Below, in pieces: positions 55,592-64,000 of a stretch of DNA of 64,000 nucleotides; position 1 is the first letter of the stretch; each line of letters opens with the position of its first letter. Source of the stretch: Sphingobacteriales bacterium (GTDB lineage Bacteria; Bacteroidota; Bacteroidia; Chitinophagales; CAIOSU01); NCBI GenBank assembly GCA_027486795.1, contig JAIXOI010000037.1, positions 62,001 to 126,000 on the forward strand, in the 5' to 3' direction. The position numbers and the translations under genes were made by a program. The notes beneath the pieces are model-generated. The model did no database searches, was not told the origin of the DNA, and saw nothing but the letters and a program-made list of their open reading frames with translations.

Positions 55592-55622
55592 AAACCCTTG
55601 AAGACAATGCCTTCAAGGGTTT
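55592..55622 (-). terminator. Terminator of tRNA-Phe
   Basis: Perfect 12-bp stem AAACCCTTGAAG (55592-55603) / CTTCAAGGGTTT (55611-55622) with a seven-base loop. On the minus strand it is followed by TTTTGTTTTTGG. It lies four bases after the tRNA 3' end. Confidence 0.9.
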
Positions 55623-55625
55623 GTG

Positions 55626-55698
55626 TGGTGCGAGACGGGATCGAACCGCCGACACAGGGATTTTCAATCCCTTGCTCTACCATCTGAGCTACCGCACC
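55626..55698 (-). tRNA. tRNA-Phe (anticodon GAA)
   Basis: 73 bases. The acceptor stem is GGTGCGG/TCGCACC with one G-U pair. The D arm is GCTC...GAGC, and the anticodon stem AGGGA/TCCCT holds loop TTGAAAA with anticodon GAA. The T arm is GGCGG-TTCGATC-CCGTC, and the discriminator is A. The CCA end is not encoded. It stands alone between a promoter and a terminator. Confidence 0.97.
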
Positions 55699-55715
55699 AT
55701 CTCGTTAAGAGTGCA

Positions 55716-55746
55716 CGAAGGTAAATCGTTTTTGGCGTATTTGCAA
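55716..55746 (-). promoter_or_regulatory. Promoter of tRNA-Phe
   Basis: Minus strand TTG (55746-55744), 20-base spacer, TACCTTCG (55723-55716; one mismatch to TAnnTTTG). The -7 element ends 17 bases before the tRNA 5' end. The spacing equals that of the GT56 promoter. Confidence 0.45.
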
Positions 55747-55757
55747 TTATCACGCTA

Positions 55758-58037
55758 TTAATTTGTTTTTAGCCCACTGCGCGAGTATATAAAGTAGTTG
55801 TTGTACAGCACGGTATCAGAATGGGCGGTTAGCTTATAGGCCGCTGCTTGCAATGGTTGAATCATCAATTGATCGGCTGTTTGGTAATGACCTTTGAGCA
55901 ACAAATCCAATTTGGCTGGGGCTTTGGTTGGGTTAAGCTTTACCGATACTCGCAACCACCCATTGTAGGCATCCCAAAACTTACTAGGGTTTAGGTAAAT
56001 ACTTTGCTCCGTTCCCCCGCCCGAAAGCATGCCAAACACCTCGCCCATGCCCCAGAATTTAGGGTCAATTTTTATCCAAAAACTGGCCTCCAGGGTATCT
56101 TCGCTTGCTGCAACATCCAAGCCCTTAGCCATCCAAATAGTATCGTTTACTGAGGTTAGGCCACCCGATTGAAACATACCTAACTGGTTTGGCTGGTCGT
56201 TAAAGTCTTGCTCGTAGTAATAACCCGCTTGACTCACCAGCAGTTCGCCTTGAATTGTAAGAGAGTCTTTTACTCCTTCAAACTGCGCGTAATAGTCCTC
56301 ACCCTTAGGTTGTAAAGCAGTAACTGGCAAGTTGTAAAAAGAAGTATTACCAACGGTAAAGAGTAGTTCGGCAGCTTGCAGCATGGTTTGTTCGCCACTG
56401 CTCAGTTCTGCTCCGTTATATATCAATAGAAATGGCCGGTTATCGCCATTTAAATCGGCTATATATGCGCGCTCAATAGTTGGTGCGGCAAACAACTGCC
56501 ATACCTTCGCTGTTTGCGAAAGCGAGGTGCGCGACATGTTGCAGCCCACCATAGGCAGGTGCAACTGAAAAGAAGTTTGTATACACCTGTAAAACAGCCC
56601 ACCATCAACATTGGTACCCAGCTTTTCGGAGCCAGCCATAAAAAACGGCAACGGCATAATGGCTTGGTACTTATTGTTCAGTAAGTCATGTTTTGAAAGG
56701 TCTTCTGCTGAAATTATATCGGTAAGCAGGTCTTTTGCAGTACCATACTTATAGTTTTCGGCAATTGTTTTTTGTATCGGGCGCAAAAACAATTGCACCT
56801 CGTAACCCCATATGCAAAGGGCCATTAACAATATATAGGTGCCAACTTTCCGGGCCTTTTTTATGCCCAAATACCGATACAATTGGTATAAGGTAAAAGC
56901 GCTCAAAGTAGCGTAAACGTAATAAAACACCCAGGCAAAGCGACCCAACGAGCGAAACTGCTTTACGCCATCGGGCAGCCAATCGAGTAGCAGTATAATC
57001 GGAAACCCTGTAGAAAACAACATGATGATAACCGATGGCCAAACGGCTGTTTGCAATGGGGCGGGCAGCACCAACCTGCCAATGGCCCTAAACCGATACT
57101 TGGCAACGTAGCCCGAAAACTTGAACAAGAAGAACCCGATAATGGGCAATCCCAAAAAGCCTACGTAGGCGATGCCTTCCCAGTTGGCGTTTTTGCCGAA
57201 AATTAGTGGCTTATACGAGGGCAAAAATAGGCTTTGGAAATTGGCCTTATAGCCCCCAATACCGTATGGTATGGCAACGCGGTCTGCTACATCGCTGCTA
57301 CTTGCTAGCCATAACTGAAACACCATAAACGATACCCCAACCGCCACCACAATGGCACCAGCACGCAACATATAGCTGCGCCACTGTTTCAAATTCAATA
57401 GAAAACCAAATGCCGCTAAAAGCCCTGCAAACATGCCACACACAAACAGGTAGTACACGTGCAAAAACTCAAGCGAAATGAGCGAAACGGCAAGCAATGC
57501 AGCCCAAAGTAGGTAATACTTTCGAGTAAGGGTATAGTGGCTCAATAGCCAAACTAATGGTACTGCAAAAGCGTAGCTTAACCCATAATGCCCCTGAAAC
57601 CTCATTATTTGTGGCGACATGAGGGTTATTAAAACAGCTACACCCAGCGCAAACACCCACGGCAGGTTGTTGGCCCTGAGCAATAGATACATAAAAAGGG
57701 CACAGAGCACTAAGCTTACCACCATGGCTAGGTTGAGCACCGCCACCACTTGGTAGCCAGTAAGTGCACCAACGTGGCTATGATACCACTGCACGGCGGA
57801 GGCAAGCAGCGGTTGCGCATCGGCAAAAACATAGTTGTCGCCATAAGGGTAAAGCATGCCCGTAAAATGTGCCGAGCTATCGTGTAGGGAATACCAAATA
57901 GGTGTATAGTAGTTCTTTATACCATCTCCACCATTGCTTACAAGCGTATCGCCGGGGTGCTGCCATAGCGTAGTAAAAGCCAAAAACGAGCTTAGCCAGC
58001 ATACCAGTAAAACTATTACAATGCGATACTTGGCCAT
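55758..58037 (-). CDS. Multi-pass membrane protein, candidate GT-C glycosyltransferase
   Basis: 759 residues with about ten membrane segments in the first 450 residues and a soluble C-terminal beta-rich region (about 560-759). The first extracytoplasmic loop has GGDGIKNYYTPIWYSLHDSSAHFTGMLYPYGDNYVFADAQPLLA. Acidic residues in the first loop are the usual catalytic site of GT-C enzymes that use polyprenyl-phosphate sugars. The loop is shared with the protein at 58853-60733 (KNYYT, FTGM, PYGD). A polyprenyl-phosphate GT2 gene lies between them. The function is inferred from topology and context; no named family was recognised. Confidence 0.6.
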   Translation of the reverse strand: MAKYRIVIVLLVCWLSSFLAFTTLWQHPGDTLVSNGGDGIKNYYTPIWYSLHDSSAHFTGMLYPYGDNYVFADAQPLLASAVQWYHSHVGALTGYQVVAVLNLAMVVSLVLCALFMYLLLRANNLPWVFALGVAVLITLMSPQIMRFQGHYGLSYAFAVPLVWLLSHYTLTRKYYLLWAALLAVSLISLEFLHVYYLFVCGMFAGLLAAFGFLLNLKQWRSYMLRAGAIVVAVGVSFMVFQLWLASSSDVADRVAIPYGIGGYKANFQSLFLPSYKPLIFGKNANWEGIAYVGFLGLPIIGFFLFKFSGYVAKYRFRAIGRLVLPAPLQTAVWPSVIIMLFSTGFPIILLLDWLPDGVKQFRSLGRFAWVFYYVYATLSAFTLYQLYRYLGIKKARKVGTYILLMALCIWGYEVQLFLRPIQKTIAENYKYGTAKDLLTDIISAEDLSKHDLLNNKYQAIMPLPFFMAGSEKLGTNVDGGLFYRCIQTSFQLHLPMVGCNMSRTSLSQTAKVWQLFAAPTIERAYIADLNGDNRPFLLIYNGAELSSGEQTMLQAAELLFTVGNTSFYNLPVTALQPKGEDYYAQFEGVKDSLTIQGELLVSQAGYYYEQDFNDQPNQLGMFQSGGLTSVNDTIWMAKGLDVAASEDTLEASFWIKIDPKFWGMGEVFGMLSGGGTEQSIYLNPSKFWDAYNGWLRVSVKLNPTKAPAKLDLLLKGHYQTADQLMIQPLQAAAYKLTAHSDTVLYNNYFIYSRSGLKTN

Positions 58038-58095
58038 ACGCCTGCGGGAGATATTGAATTATTGATTTCCGCTAAATTCGGCACTTATTGCCACA

Positions 58096-58806
58096 TTACC
58101 GCAAAAACAGTATTCTTAAAAAATTTAGGCCCTCGGTAGCAAGCACCCGCCAGTTCATGTGAGAAAATACCACGCCATCCCGTAAGTGCACCGGCTGGCA
58201 GTATATTTTCAGTTTTTGGCGCGCCGAAAGGTAAATAAACTCCATGTCGAACAAGTAGCGCTTAATGGTAGTTTGCAAAAACACGGCCTTGCCCTTTTCA
58301 TTAAAGCCCTTAATGCCTGCTTGGGTATCGGTGGTAGGTATGCGCATAAAAAGTTTGATAAAAAACCGCAGCACCTTTGATATGGCTCTTCGAGCAGGCG
58401 GTACTTTATCGTAATAGCTCATAGGCCTAACGCCTATTGCTACATCATTGCTACCTGACACTAACTGGCTATAAATAGCCAAAAGACTTTCCTGTTGATA
58501 TGGGAAATCAATATCGGTGTAGATAACGATAGGGGCTGTAGTCTTGTCCACGCCCACACGCAGGGCATTGCCTTTGCCTTGGTTGGGTTGGTAAGGGAGG
58601 TAAACCAGGCTCGGGATTTGTTGCTTAATGAGGGCTATATCGGAATCAACGTGCTGGCTGGTTGAGCCATCGTTTACAATATACAGTCCGATTTGTACTT
58701 CATTCACCTGCTGTTTTATACTTGCATAAGCAGTTATTATCTGCTCTACCCAACCCTTTTGAGGATTGTAGCATGGCAAAACTATATCAAAATCGACCTT
58801 TTTCAT
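58096..58806 (-). CDS. GT2 glycosyltransferase, dolichyl/polyprenyl-phosphate sugar synthase-like
   Basis: 236 residues from ATG 58806 (a GTG at 58845 would add 13). FDIVLPCYNPQKGWVEQI, LYIVNDGSTSQHVDSD, YQPNQGKGNALRVGVDKT and VIYTDIDFPYQQESL are the DPM1/GtrB-type motifs (NQGKG-A-x-G and TDxDxP). GVRPMSYYDKVPPARRAISKVLRFFIKLF and TDTQAGIKGF are also characteristic (DTQxGxKGF). It should charge undecaprenyl phosphate with a sugar at the cytoplasmic face for use by the flanking membrane proteins. Confidence 0.85.
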   Translation of the reverse strand: MKKVDFDIVLPCYNPQKGWVEQIITAYASIKQQVNEVQIGLYIVNDGSTSQHVDSDIALIKQQIPSLVYLPYQPNQGKGNALRVGVDKTTAPIVIYTDIDFPYQQESLLAIYSQLVSGSNDVAIGVRPMSYYDKVPPARRAISKVLRFFIKLFMRIPTTDTQAGIKGFNEKGKAVFLQTTIKRYLFDMEFIYLSARQKLKIYCQPVHLRDGVVFSHMNWRVLATEGLNFLRILFLR

Positions 58807-58852
58807 CTTAGGAATGCTAACATAAGTTTTTTTCGAGAAAAACACCCACTAG

Positions 58853-60733
58853 TTAATCCAAAGCAGCAGCGCTGGACGTTTCTTTCGGCCACCACTCATA
58901 CAACTTGTACCTTAGGGTTTCTTGCACTACTTTAAGTGCACACACGTTAATGGCCCAACCTTCGGGTATTTCACTACTATCGCCACAAGGGCTGTTGGCT
59001 TGCTTACGTACCATAATCAAAACCGGGCGGTTGTCCATCAACTTTATCATATCGGCGCTTATGCCACGCCCTTGAAACAAACCTGTTAAACCCAACGCTT
59101 GGTACTCGGCCGTACGCGACATTTGGCAGGCCATGAGGGGTAGTTTCCATGCCAGCGAAAACTGCATACTTTCGCGAGCGACTTCTTCCTGAGGGTCCAT
59201 GGTTATCGGGTAGTTCTCGCTACCCACATGGTAAAACGGTATGGGCAATATGGCCTGGTACCGCGCCGCATCAACGGCATCAAACTCTTGAGTAGCGGCT
59301 TTCAATTGGCTTTCGGCAAAAGGGTTAGGGGTATAAATGTTGTTGTAAAACCGCAACATATCTGATACATCTACCAACATCAAGAAAAACACTAGCAGTG
59401 GCACAAAGGCAGGTATACTGCCGCGCCTATGGGCCAAATACCACAGCAAAAACAAATTTACCACCCAAATAAAGGGCCATACAAACCTACCCAAGCCTCG
59501 AAACTGGGTAATGCGTGGGTATATGTGCTTTAAATGGCTAAAAAGGCTCATAAAGTTGTACATCGACCTTTTGCCGCCTAAGGGAATGTGCTCATTGAGT
59601 GCAATAAATAGCAGCATAAGGGCACCAACCCCAAAAAACAACCAAAACCAACCGATGCTTGTGGTTATTCTAAAACTAGGCCATTGCCGTTTTTGATAAC
59701 TTTTGTAACCGCCCCAAACCAACAACATCAAAAAACCATACAGGGCACCTGCCCCCCAATACGAGTGCGACTCTAACCCCCCGCTAAACTCAATATTGAA
59801 AACAAACTGAAAACTATTAAACCAGTATGGGGCAAACATATCGGTAAAGCGCAGCGCCCAGCCGCTAACCCCGTAGCCATTGTTGGCTACCAACCTAAAA
59901 TCATAGTACCCATCGGTAAGCCTTATCAACCCAAATACCGCCACAACCGAAACACCTGCTACCAGCGCTGCCGACAACATAGGCAGCCACGGAATTTGGC
60001 GCTTAAATACACTATAGATACAATGACCTGCCAAGTAAAAGCCCACCCAAAGCAGTAGCATTACCAAAAAATACAAATGGCAAAAGGCCGATACTATGAC
60101 CACCAGAGCTATAATGAGACTCCAGATAAGTACCTCGCGCAGTTTACGGGCCAATAGATGGCTGTGTAAATGCAACATGCCCAAAACCAACAACAACAAT
60201 GCCCAGCTAAAGCCCAAATTGCTGCACCCCAGCGCATAGCGCATTATTTGTGGATGAAGCCAAACTAAACACAACGAGCCTAAAAACACCCACAGGGCTG
60301 GCAGCCCCAACTTGCGCAAAATAAAAAAAAGCGCAATAGTGGATAGCCAAATACCCGCAAATATTACCCAATGGAAAACAGCCGTAAAATATCCCTCGAG
60401 ATTAACCACATTTAAGTGCACCCAGCGCACGACAGCGGCTATAATGGGTGTGTTATCGGTATAGTAGATGTAATCGCCATAAGGGTGGTTCATACCGGTA
60501 AAAAATCGGTATTCAACGGTATCGGGCTGGTTAACGTACCAATTGTAGGTGTAATAATTCTTTACGCCATCCCAATTGTTGACAAAAGTGTTCTGCTCTG
60601 GGTGGGTAATTATCTTGTTGAACGCTACCAACATCAACAGCCCTTGCACCACAAGCAACAAGGCTAGCTGCCGCCATTTATGCTCGTGTAATGGGTAAAT
60701 TGCCGAGTATAATCGGTTGAAGGTAGCTTTCAT
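58853..60733 (-). CDS. Multi-pass membrane protein, candidate GT-C glycosyltransferase (paralogue)
   Basis: 626 residues, about twelve membrane segments and a soluble end. Its first loop NNWDGVKNYYTYNWYVNQPD...FFTGMNHPYGDYIYYTDNTPIIAA copies the pattern of the 759-residue protein encoded downstream. Both also share an LPWVF/LPALWVF segment, an SPQIMRF/HPQIMRY stretch and RSLGRFAW/RGLGRFVW near the seventh helix. A later ILPIPFYHVGSE matches IMPLPFFMAGSE of the paralogue. The two genes flank the GT2 gene and were probably formed by duplication. GT-C activity is inference. Confidence 0.6.
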   Translation of the reverse strand: MKATFNRLYSAIYPLHEHKWRQLALLLVVQGLLMLVAFNKIITHPEQNTFVNNWDGVKNYYTYNWYVNQPDTVEYRFFTGMNHPYGDYIYYTDNTPIIAAVVRWVHLNVVNLEGYFTAVFHWVIFAGIWLSTIALFFILRKLGLPALWVFLGSLCLVWLHPQIMRYALGCSNLGFSWALLLLVLGMLHLHSHLLARKLREVLIWSLIIALVVIVSAFCHLYFLVMLLLWVGFYLAGHCIYSVFKRQIPWLPMLSAALVAGVSVVAVFGLIRLTDGYYDFRLVANNGYGVSGWALRFTDMFAPYWFNSFQFVFNIEFSGGLESHSYWGAGALYGFLMLLVWGGYKSYQKRQWPSFRITTSIGWFWLFFGVGALMLLFIALNEHIPLGGKRSMYNFMSLFSHLKHIYPRITQFRGLGRFVWPFIWVVNLFLLWYLAHRRGSIPAFVPLLVFFLMLVDVSDMLRFYNNIYTPNPFAESQLKAATQEFDAVDAARYQAILPIPFYHVGSENYPITMDPQEEVARESMQFSLAWKLPLMACQMSRTAEYQALGLTGLFQGRGISADMIKLMDNRPVLIMVRKQANSPCGDSSEIPEGWAINVCALKVVQETLRYKLYEWWPKETSSAAALD

Positions 60734-60758
60734 CCCTTTTAATAAGACCGCAAATATA

Positions 60759-61688
60759 CTACTTTGGCAATTCTATGGCGTACTTCTTGCCTATGGCATT
60801 GGTAAGCTTGTTGCTACGCAACCAAGGGTTTAGCAATTTTACCATTTTGTAATTGGTGCCTTGCTCAATGGCAAATGCAGCCAAATCGTTTACCGCAGTA
60901 TCAACTACTACCGTGCGGGTAGGTATAGCATCATAAAGGTCTTCGCTTTCCAGATAGAATCCGTATTGCTTAGGGCTATTAAAAATTTCTTTTAATGCAA
61001 TAATCCTAAACACATACCTAGAGGTTTCTTCATTTAGGTATAAATCAAAGTAACTGGTCATTTTCTGGCCTTCCATTATCTTTCTCAGACCGTTGTTGCC
61101 CATGTTGTAGGCTGCAGCGGCCAATGCCCAGCTACCAAACTCTGCTTTAGTGGTTTTAAGGTAGGTGCATGCGGCACGTGTGGCTTTCTCCAAATGAAAG
61201 CGCTCGTCAACCTCTTCATTTATTTCGAGGCCAAAATTAGAGCCAGTACCTTCCAAAAACTGCCATACCCCGGCCGCCTTACTTGGTGAAATAACGTTTT
61301 TCAATCCACTCTCGGCCAATGCCAAGTACTTAAAATCTTCAGGTAGGCCTTCTTCCTTTAATATCCGTTCTATTAAAGGAAACGAGCGGTTCTTAAGCTT
61401 AAACATGGCCAACGAGTTGGAGTGCCAAAAAGCATTTACCTGCATTTCCCTATCCAACCGTTCGCGTACATCAAATATATCCAAGGGCACCACTTCACCT
61501 GCAAAATCTACATATTTGGGTAGTTTCACTGGCAGTATTTTAATTGATACAGGGCCAGGTTTTACATCATCGGCATTGTTGGCAGCATTGGCATCGGTGC
61601 TACCAATATTAGAAGCTAAAATGAAGCTCAGCAATACGATATTGAGCACCACCAGTGCAATAGATACTGGTTGTTTCATAGTATTCAA
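60759..61688 (-). CDS. Lytic transglycosylase (GH23, SLT domain)
   Basis: 309 residues. A hydrophobic N-terminal signal or anchor (about 6-25) is followed by the SLT domain (about 100-240): YLALAESGLKNVISPSKAAGVWQFLEGTGSNFGL with the catalytic Glu in ALAESG, and AAAYNMGNNGLRKIM. The last 45 residues resemble a LysM-like segment (YKMVKLLNPWLRSNKL). It cleaves peptidoglycan in the periplasm to form anhydro-muropeptides. It follows the DUF2480 gene after two bases. Confidence 0.9.
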   Translation of the reverse strand: MNTMKQPVSIALVVLNIVLLSFILASNIGSTDANAANNADDVKPGPVSIKILPVKLPKYVDFAGEVVPLDIFDVRERLDREMQVNAFWHSNSLAMFKLKNRSFPLIERILKEEGLPEDFKYLALAESGLKNVISPSKAAGVWQFLEGTGSNFGLEINEEVDERFHLEKATRAACTYLKTTKAEFGSWALAAAAYNMGNNGLRKIMEGQKMTSYFDLYLNEETSRYVFRIIALKEIFNSPKQYGFYLESEDLYDAIPTRTVVVDTAVNDLAAFAIEQGTNYKMVKLLNPWLRSNKLTNAIGKKYAIELPK

Positions 61689-61690
61689 TT

Positions 61691-62206
61691 TTACTTTGGT
61701 TGTTTATATATTGGCACCGTTGAGCATGGCTCGCCATACATTAAACTCTTTACCACTGGCAATAATTGTGTACTAATGGCTAAATATGCCTCGGCTGGTA
61801 TGTCCCTATCGCCGCATCCTTTAATTACTAATCGGGCCCCTTCGTATTTCTTTGGGTCTATTTTTGCAATAGCGTTCAGCAACAGGGCATTTTCTACGTC
61901 CACAGCGCTACCATACACTACCTGCTTAGCAACGGGCTGCAGATAGCTTGCCAACAACATGTATGCCCACTTGGGTATCAATGCATCGGCCGAACAGTGT
62001 ACCGCCACAACCTGGCCTTGGTACAATTGCCAATCGGTTTGTTTCAATTGCTCTCTAAATGGCTTCTCCATCAATACCAAGCCTTGGACTAGTAACGGCT
62101 TCATATCAAACACCAAAATAGGTTGCTTGGGTAGCAAATCTGCTAGGTCCAATGTAGTCAACCCGCTTTCGGCAACTCGGTTTATCAATGGTGTTTCTTG
62201 CGTCAT
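61691..62206 (-). CDS. DUF2480 family protein
   Basis: 171 residues, no signal peptide. PLINRVAESGLTTLDLADLLP at the start and GQVVAVHCSADALIPKWAYMLLASYLQPVAKQVVYG are the hallmarks of the DUF2480 family, found mainly in Bacteroidota. The C-terminal part has VIKGCGDRDIPAEAYLAIS. The function is not known; cytoplasmic location is inferred. It is the first gene of a pair with the transglycosylase. Confidence 0.88.
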   Translation of the reverse strand: MTQETPLINRVAESGLTTLDLADLLPKQPILVFDMKPLLVQGLVLMEKPFREQLKQTDWQLYQGQVVAVHCSADALIPKWAYMLLASYLQPVAKQVVYGSAVDVENALLLNAIAKIDPKKYEGARLVIKGCGDRDIPAEAYLAISTQLLPVVKSLMYGEPCSTVPIYKQPK

Positions 62207-62235
62207 AAACTATCAATACCGCTCTATAATAAACG

Positions 62236-62264
62236 AAAAGGGCAGCTAAAAAAGCCGCCCTTTT
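62236..62264 (-). terminator. Terminator of the PpiD/SurA-like gene
   Basis: Stem AAAAGGGC-a-GC / GC-c-GCCCTTTT (62236-62246 with 62254-62264; one mismatch) and a seven-base loop. On the minus strand it is followed by CGTTTATTATAG. It separates the folding-factor gene from the DUF2480 pair. Confidence 0.7.
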
Positions 62265-62308
62265 GCTATAGCAAACAACAAATATGCTGTTATAAGTTCA
62301 AATTGCAA

Positions 62309-64000
62309 TTAATAAAACTTGTAGCGCTCATCAACCACCTCGGCATTTTTCTCCAAGGCATTGAAGAACAAAGATTCTACTTGGCTTTGTAAGCTAAATC
62401 CTTGCATTTGTTTTTCCATGCCCAATGCATCTTCGGCAAGCGTACCAGGTTTGGTGCTGGTAATCTTGATAACGTACACGCCACTTTTGCCTACAATAGG
62501 CTTAGAAACCTGACCTTGTGCCAAACCCAACGAAGCACCTGCAACGCTAGGCTCGCTAACCGAACCAACAGTGTTGTTGTTTAAGTTTAGGTTTTGGGCT
62601 TGGTTTACGGTAGTGCCGTTTTTATTGGCAATACTGGTCAAGTCCTTATCCGAGCCAATTTTCTCTTTCAATAAATCGGCTTTCTTCTGGGTCTTAACGG
62701 CTAATTCCAGTTGGGTTCGTACCTCGTCAATAGTAGGCACACCACCTGATACTGCTTCTTTTACCAAGGCTACAACATACTTGCCATCCAATACTACCGG
62801 AGGCAAAACATCACCTTTTTCGGCATTGTAAGCTGATTTTACCAACTCGCGAGCACTACCTATACCTACAATAACATTATCACTCTTCTTAATTTTTACG
62901 CTGGTTTGAATGCTAACGCCTTTTTCGGCACTGAATAAGGCGGCAGTATTGTGCGCTGCAAAAAATTCGTTGGCCTGATCGTAGTAAATCTTCTCTGTCT
63001 CTTTGCCCGCAAGTATTGGCTTGGTCAAAAATGCTACGTTAACGGCAACCTTAGTTGGTGTAGAAGTTTTGGCGTAAGCTATTTGAACTAAACCGGTGTT
63101 ATCGTAGAATAATACGGCTTTATCTTGCGATTGATAGAACAACAATTGGCCTTGAACGTAAGGAGATACCAGTGTGGTTTCGCCTGGTTTAACCCAACCC
63201 AGCACGCCGTTAGTTGCTGCATTTACAATATTTACTGAGTCAGAACCGTAAGTTGCATACAAATCGGCAAACTTAAGGGTGCCTTCATTTATCTGCTTCA
63301 CCAAGGTATCTGCCATTTTCACTAGGCTATCCATTTGCTCATTGCTGGTAGCCCTAAAATTTATCACGGCCACTTCTACCGAATCGGGAAGCATTTTGCG
63401 GTCGACCAACTTGGCAACGGTAAACAAGCCTTTTTCAAGATAAGGGCCAAGATAACTAGCAGTATCAACTACAAAAAAGGTATCGGCTATAGCCGATTTA
63501 GCTGCTAACTCTTCACGGGTAAGGTATTCGCCCAAATATTTGGTTTCAGAGTTGCGGTTTATGAATGCTGAATCGTTTTTAGACGTCTTAAGCAAGCTGA
63601 ACATTGTATCTAGTTCCTCGGCGGCCTTGGCAGTATCTATAGCAGAAGGCACTACAGTAAAGGTCACATAATCAACCACACGGTATTCGTCTTGCTCAAA
63701 CTCGGCTTGGTGCTCATTTAAATAACTCTTCAAATCACTATCAGTAATCTTAATTTGGTCGTCGGATACACTAGAAAACGGCAAATAAACATACTCTACG
63801 TTTACACTAGCATTTTTAAATCCGGCAAGAGCGGTGGCATACCACTTTGGCACATATACCGATTGTTTTAACAAGGTGGTGTATTTGCTCTCTAAACGCT
63901 CTTTGATAAGGGCTTGCTCAAAATTGGTCCAGCGAGCACGTTTCTCTTCGGCAGTTCCATTAGCATCAGCCACATCTAGGTTGTCGATGTAATTTTGAAC
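62309..64000 (-). CDS. Periplasmic peptidyl-prolyl isomerase, PpiD/SurA-like (cut by window edge)
   Basis: The frame is open to the right edge, so the visible 563 residues are the C-terminal part of a larger protein. The sequence has a chaperone-like helical part (about the first 130 visible residues, VYLPFSSVSDDQIKITDSDLKSYLNEHQ), a parvulin-type region (EGTLKFADLYATYGSDSVNIVN...GVLGWVKPGETTLVSPYV) and a C-terminal helical section ending in EKNAEVVDERYKFY. PpiD-like proteins help fold outer-membrane and secreted proteins. The N-terminal anchor or signal is outside the window. Confidence 0.82.
   Translation of the reverse strand, partial: VQNYIDNLDVADANGTAEEKRARWTNFEQALIKERLESKYTTLLKQSVYVPKWYATALAGFKNASVNVEYVYLPFSSVSDDQIKITDSDLKSYLNEHQAEFEQDEYRVVDYVTFTVVPSAIDTAKAAEELDTMFSLLKTSKNDSAFINRNSETKYLGEYLTREELAAKSAIADTFFVVDTASYLGPYLEKGLFTVAKLVDRKMLPDSVEVAVINFRATSNEQMDSLVKMADTLVKQINEGTLKFADLYATYGSDSVNIVNAATNGVLGWVKPGETTLVSPYVQGQLLFYQSQDKAVLFYDNTGLVQIAYAKTSTPTKVAVNVAFLTKPILAGKETEKIYYDQANEFFAAHNTAALFSAEKGVSIQTSVKIKKSDNVIVGIGSARELVKSAYNAEKGDVLPPVVLDGKYVVALVKEAVSGGVPTIDEVRTQLELAVKTQKKADLLKEKIGSDKDLTSIANKNGTTVNQAQNLNLNNNTVGSVSEPSVAGASLGLAQGQVSKPIVGKSGVYVIKITSTKPGTLAEDALGMEKQMQGFSLQSQVESLFFNALEKNAEVVDERYKFY

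Overview
The window is a chromosomal stretch of a Bacteroidota bacterium. The main evidence is two very large secreted proteins with type IX secretion (T9SS) C-terminal sorting domains, SprB-type and PKD repeats, a DUF4270 lipoprotein next to glmS, a DUF2480 protein, a PgQC-like glutaminyl cyclase lipoprotein, several promoter-like TAnnTTTG boxes, and almost no Shine-Dalgarno sequences. A more exact placement (Chitinophagales, Flavobacteriales or other) cannot be made from the sequence alone.

Left third (1-17303): a surface-polysaccharide locus, nearly all on the minus strand. It starts with GDP-fucose synthesis (gmd, fcl). An ABC-type O-antigen exporter (wzm, wzt with a C-terminal cargo-binding domain) follows. 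Then come a methyltransferase, a DegT aminotransferase, a WbqC-family protein, and a run of glycosyltransferases (GT56/WecF-like, GT2, GT4 and others), an SDR epimerase and two FkbM-type methyltransferases. A GNAT acetyltransferase and one glycosyltransferase are inserted on the plus strand. Together these look like synthesis, decoration and ABC-dependent export of a fucose-containing O-polysaccharide that may also carry an amino sugar.

Middle (17814-36127): a 1879-residue T9SS protein, purN and purH, the rod-shape operon mreB-mreC-mreD-mrdA-rodA, a small membrane protein, glnS (minus), icd with a clear promoter and terminator, and a ComF-type phosphoribosyltransferase.

Right-centre (36198-54211): an adhesin with seven SprB-like repeats; glmS, a DUF4270 lipoprotein and a one-domain glycogen-synthase homologue in one minus-strand operon; divergent panC, panD, a UPF0104 membrane protein and an rfaE2-type nucleotidyltransferase; an exonuclease/GIY-YIG fusion; a zeta-toxin-like kinase overlapped by a 55-residue gene; cysS with a glutaminyl-cyclase-like lipoprotein; and fadH.

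Right end (54349-64000): a Fic protein with a winged-helix tail, preceded by a 54-bp tandem repeat carrying six copies of a 10-bp element; tRNA-Phe with promoter and terminator; two paralogous multi-pass membrane proteins flanking a polyprenyl-phosphate-type GT2; a lytic transglycosylase; DUF2480; and the C-terminal part of a periplasmic PpiD/SurA-like folding factor cut by the window edge.

The strongest candidates for undescribed biology are the Fic operator array, the zeta-kinase/55-residue gene pair, and the membrane glycosyltransferase trio. All functions are read from sequence motifs without database searches.
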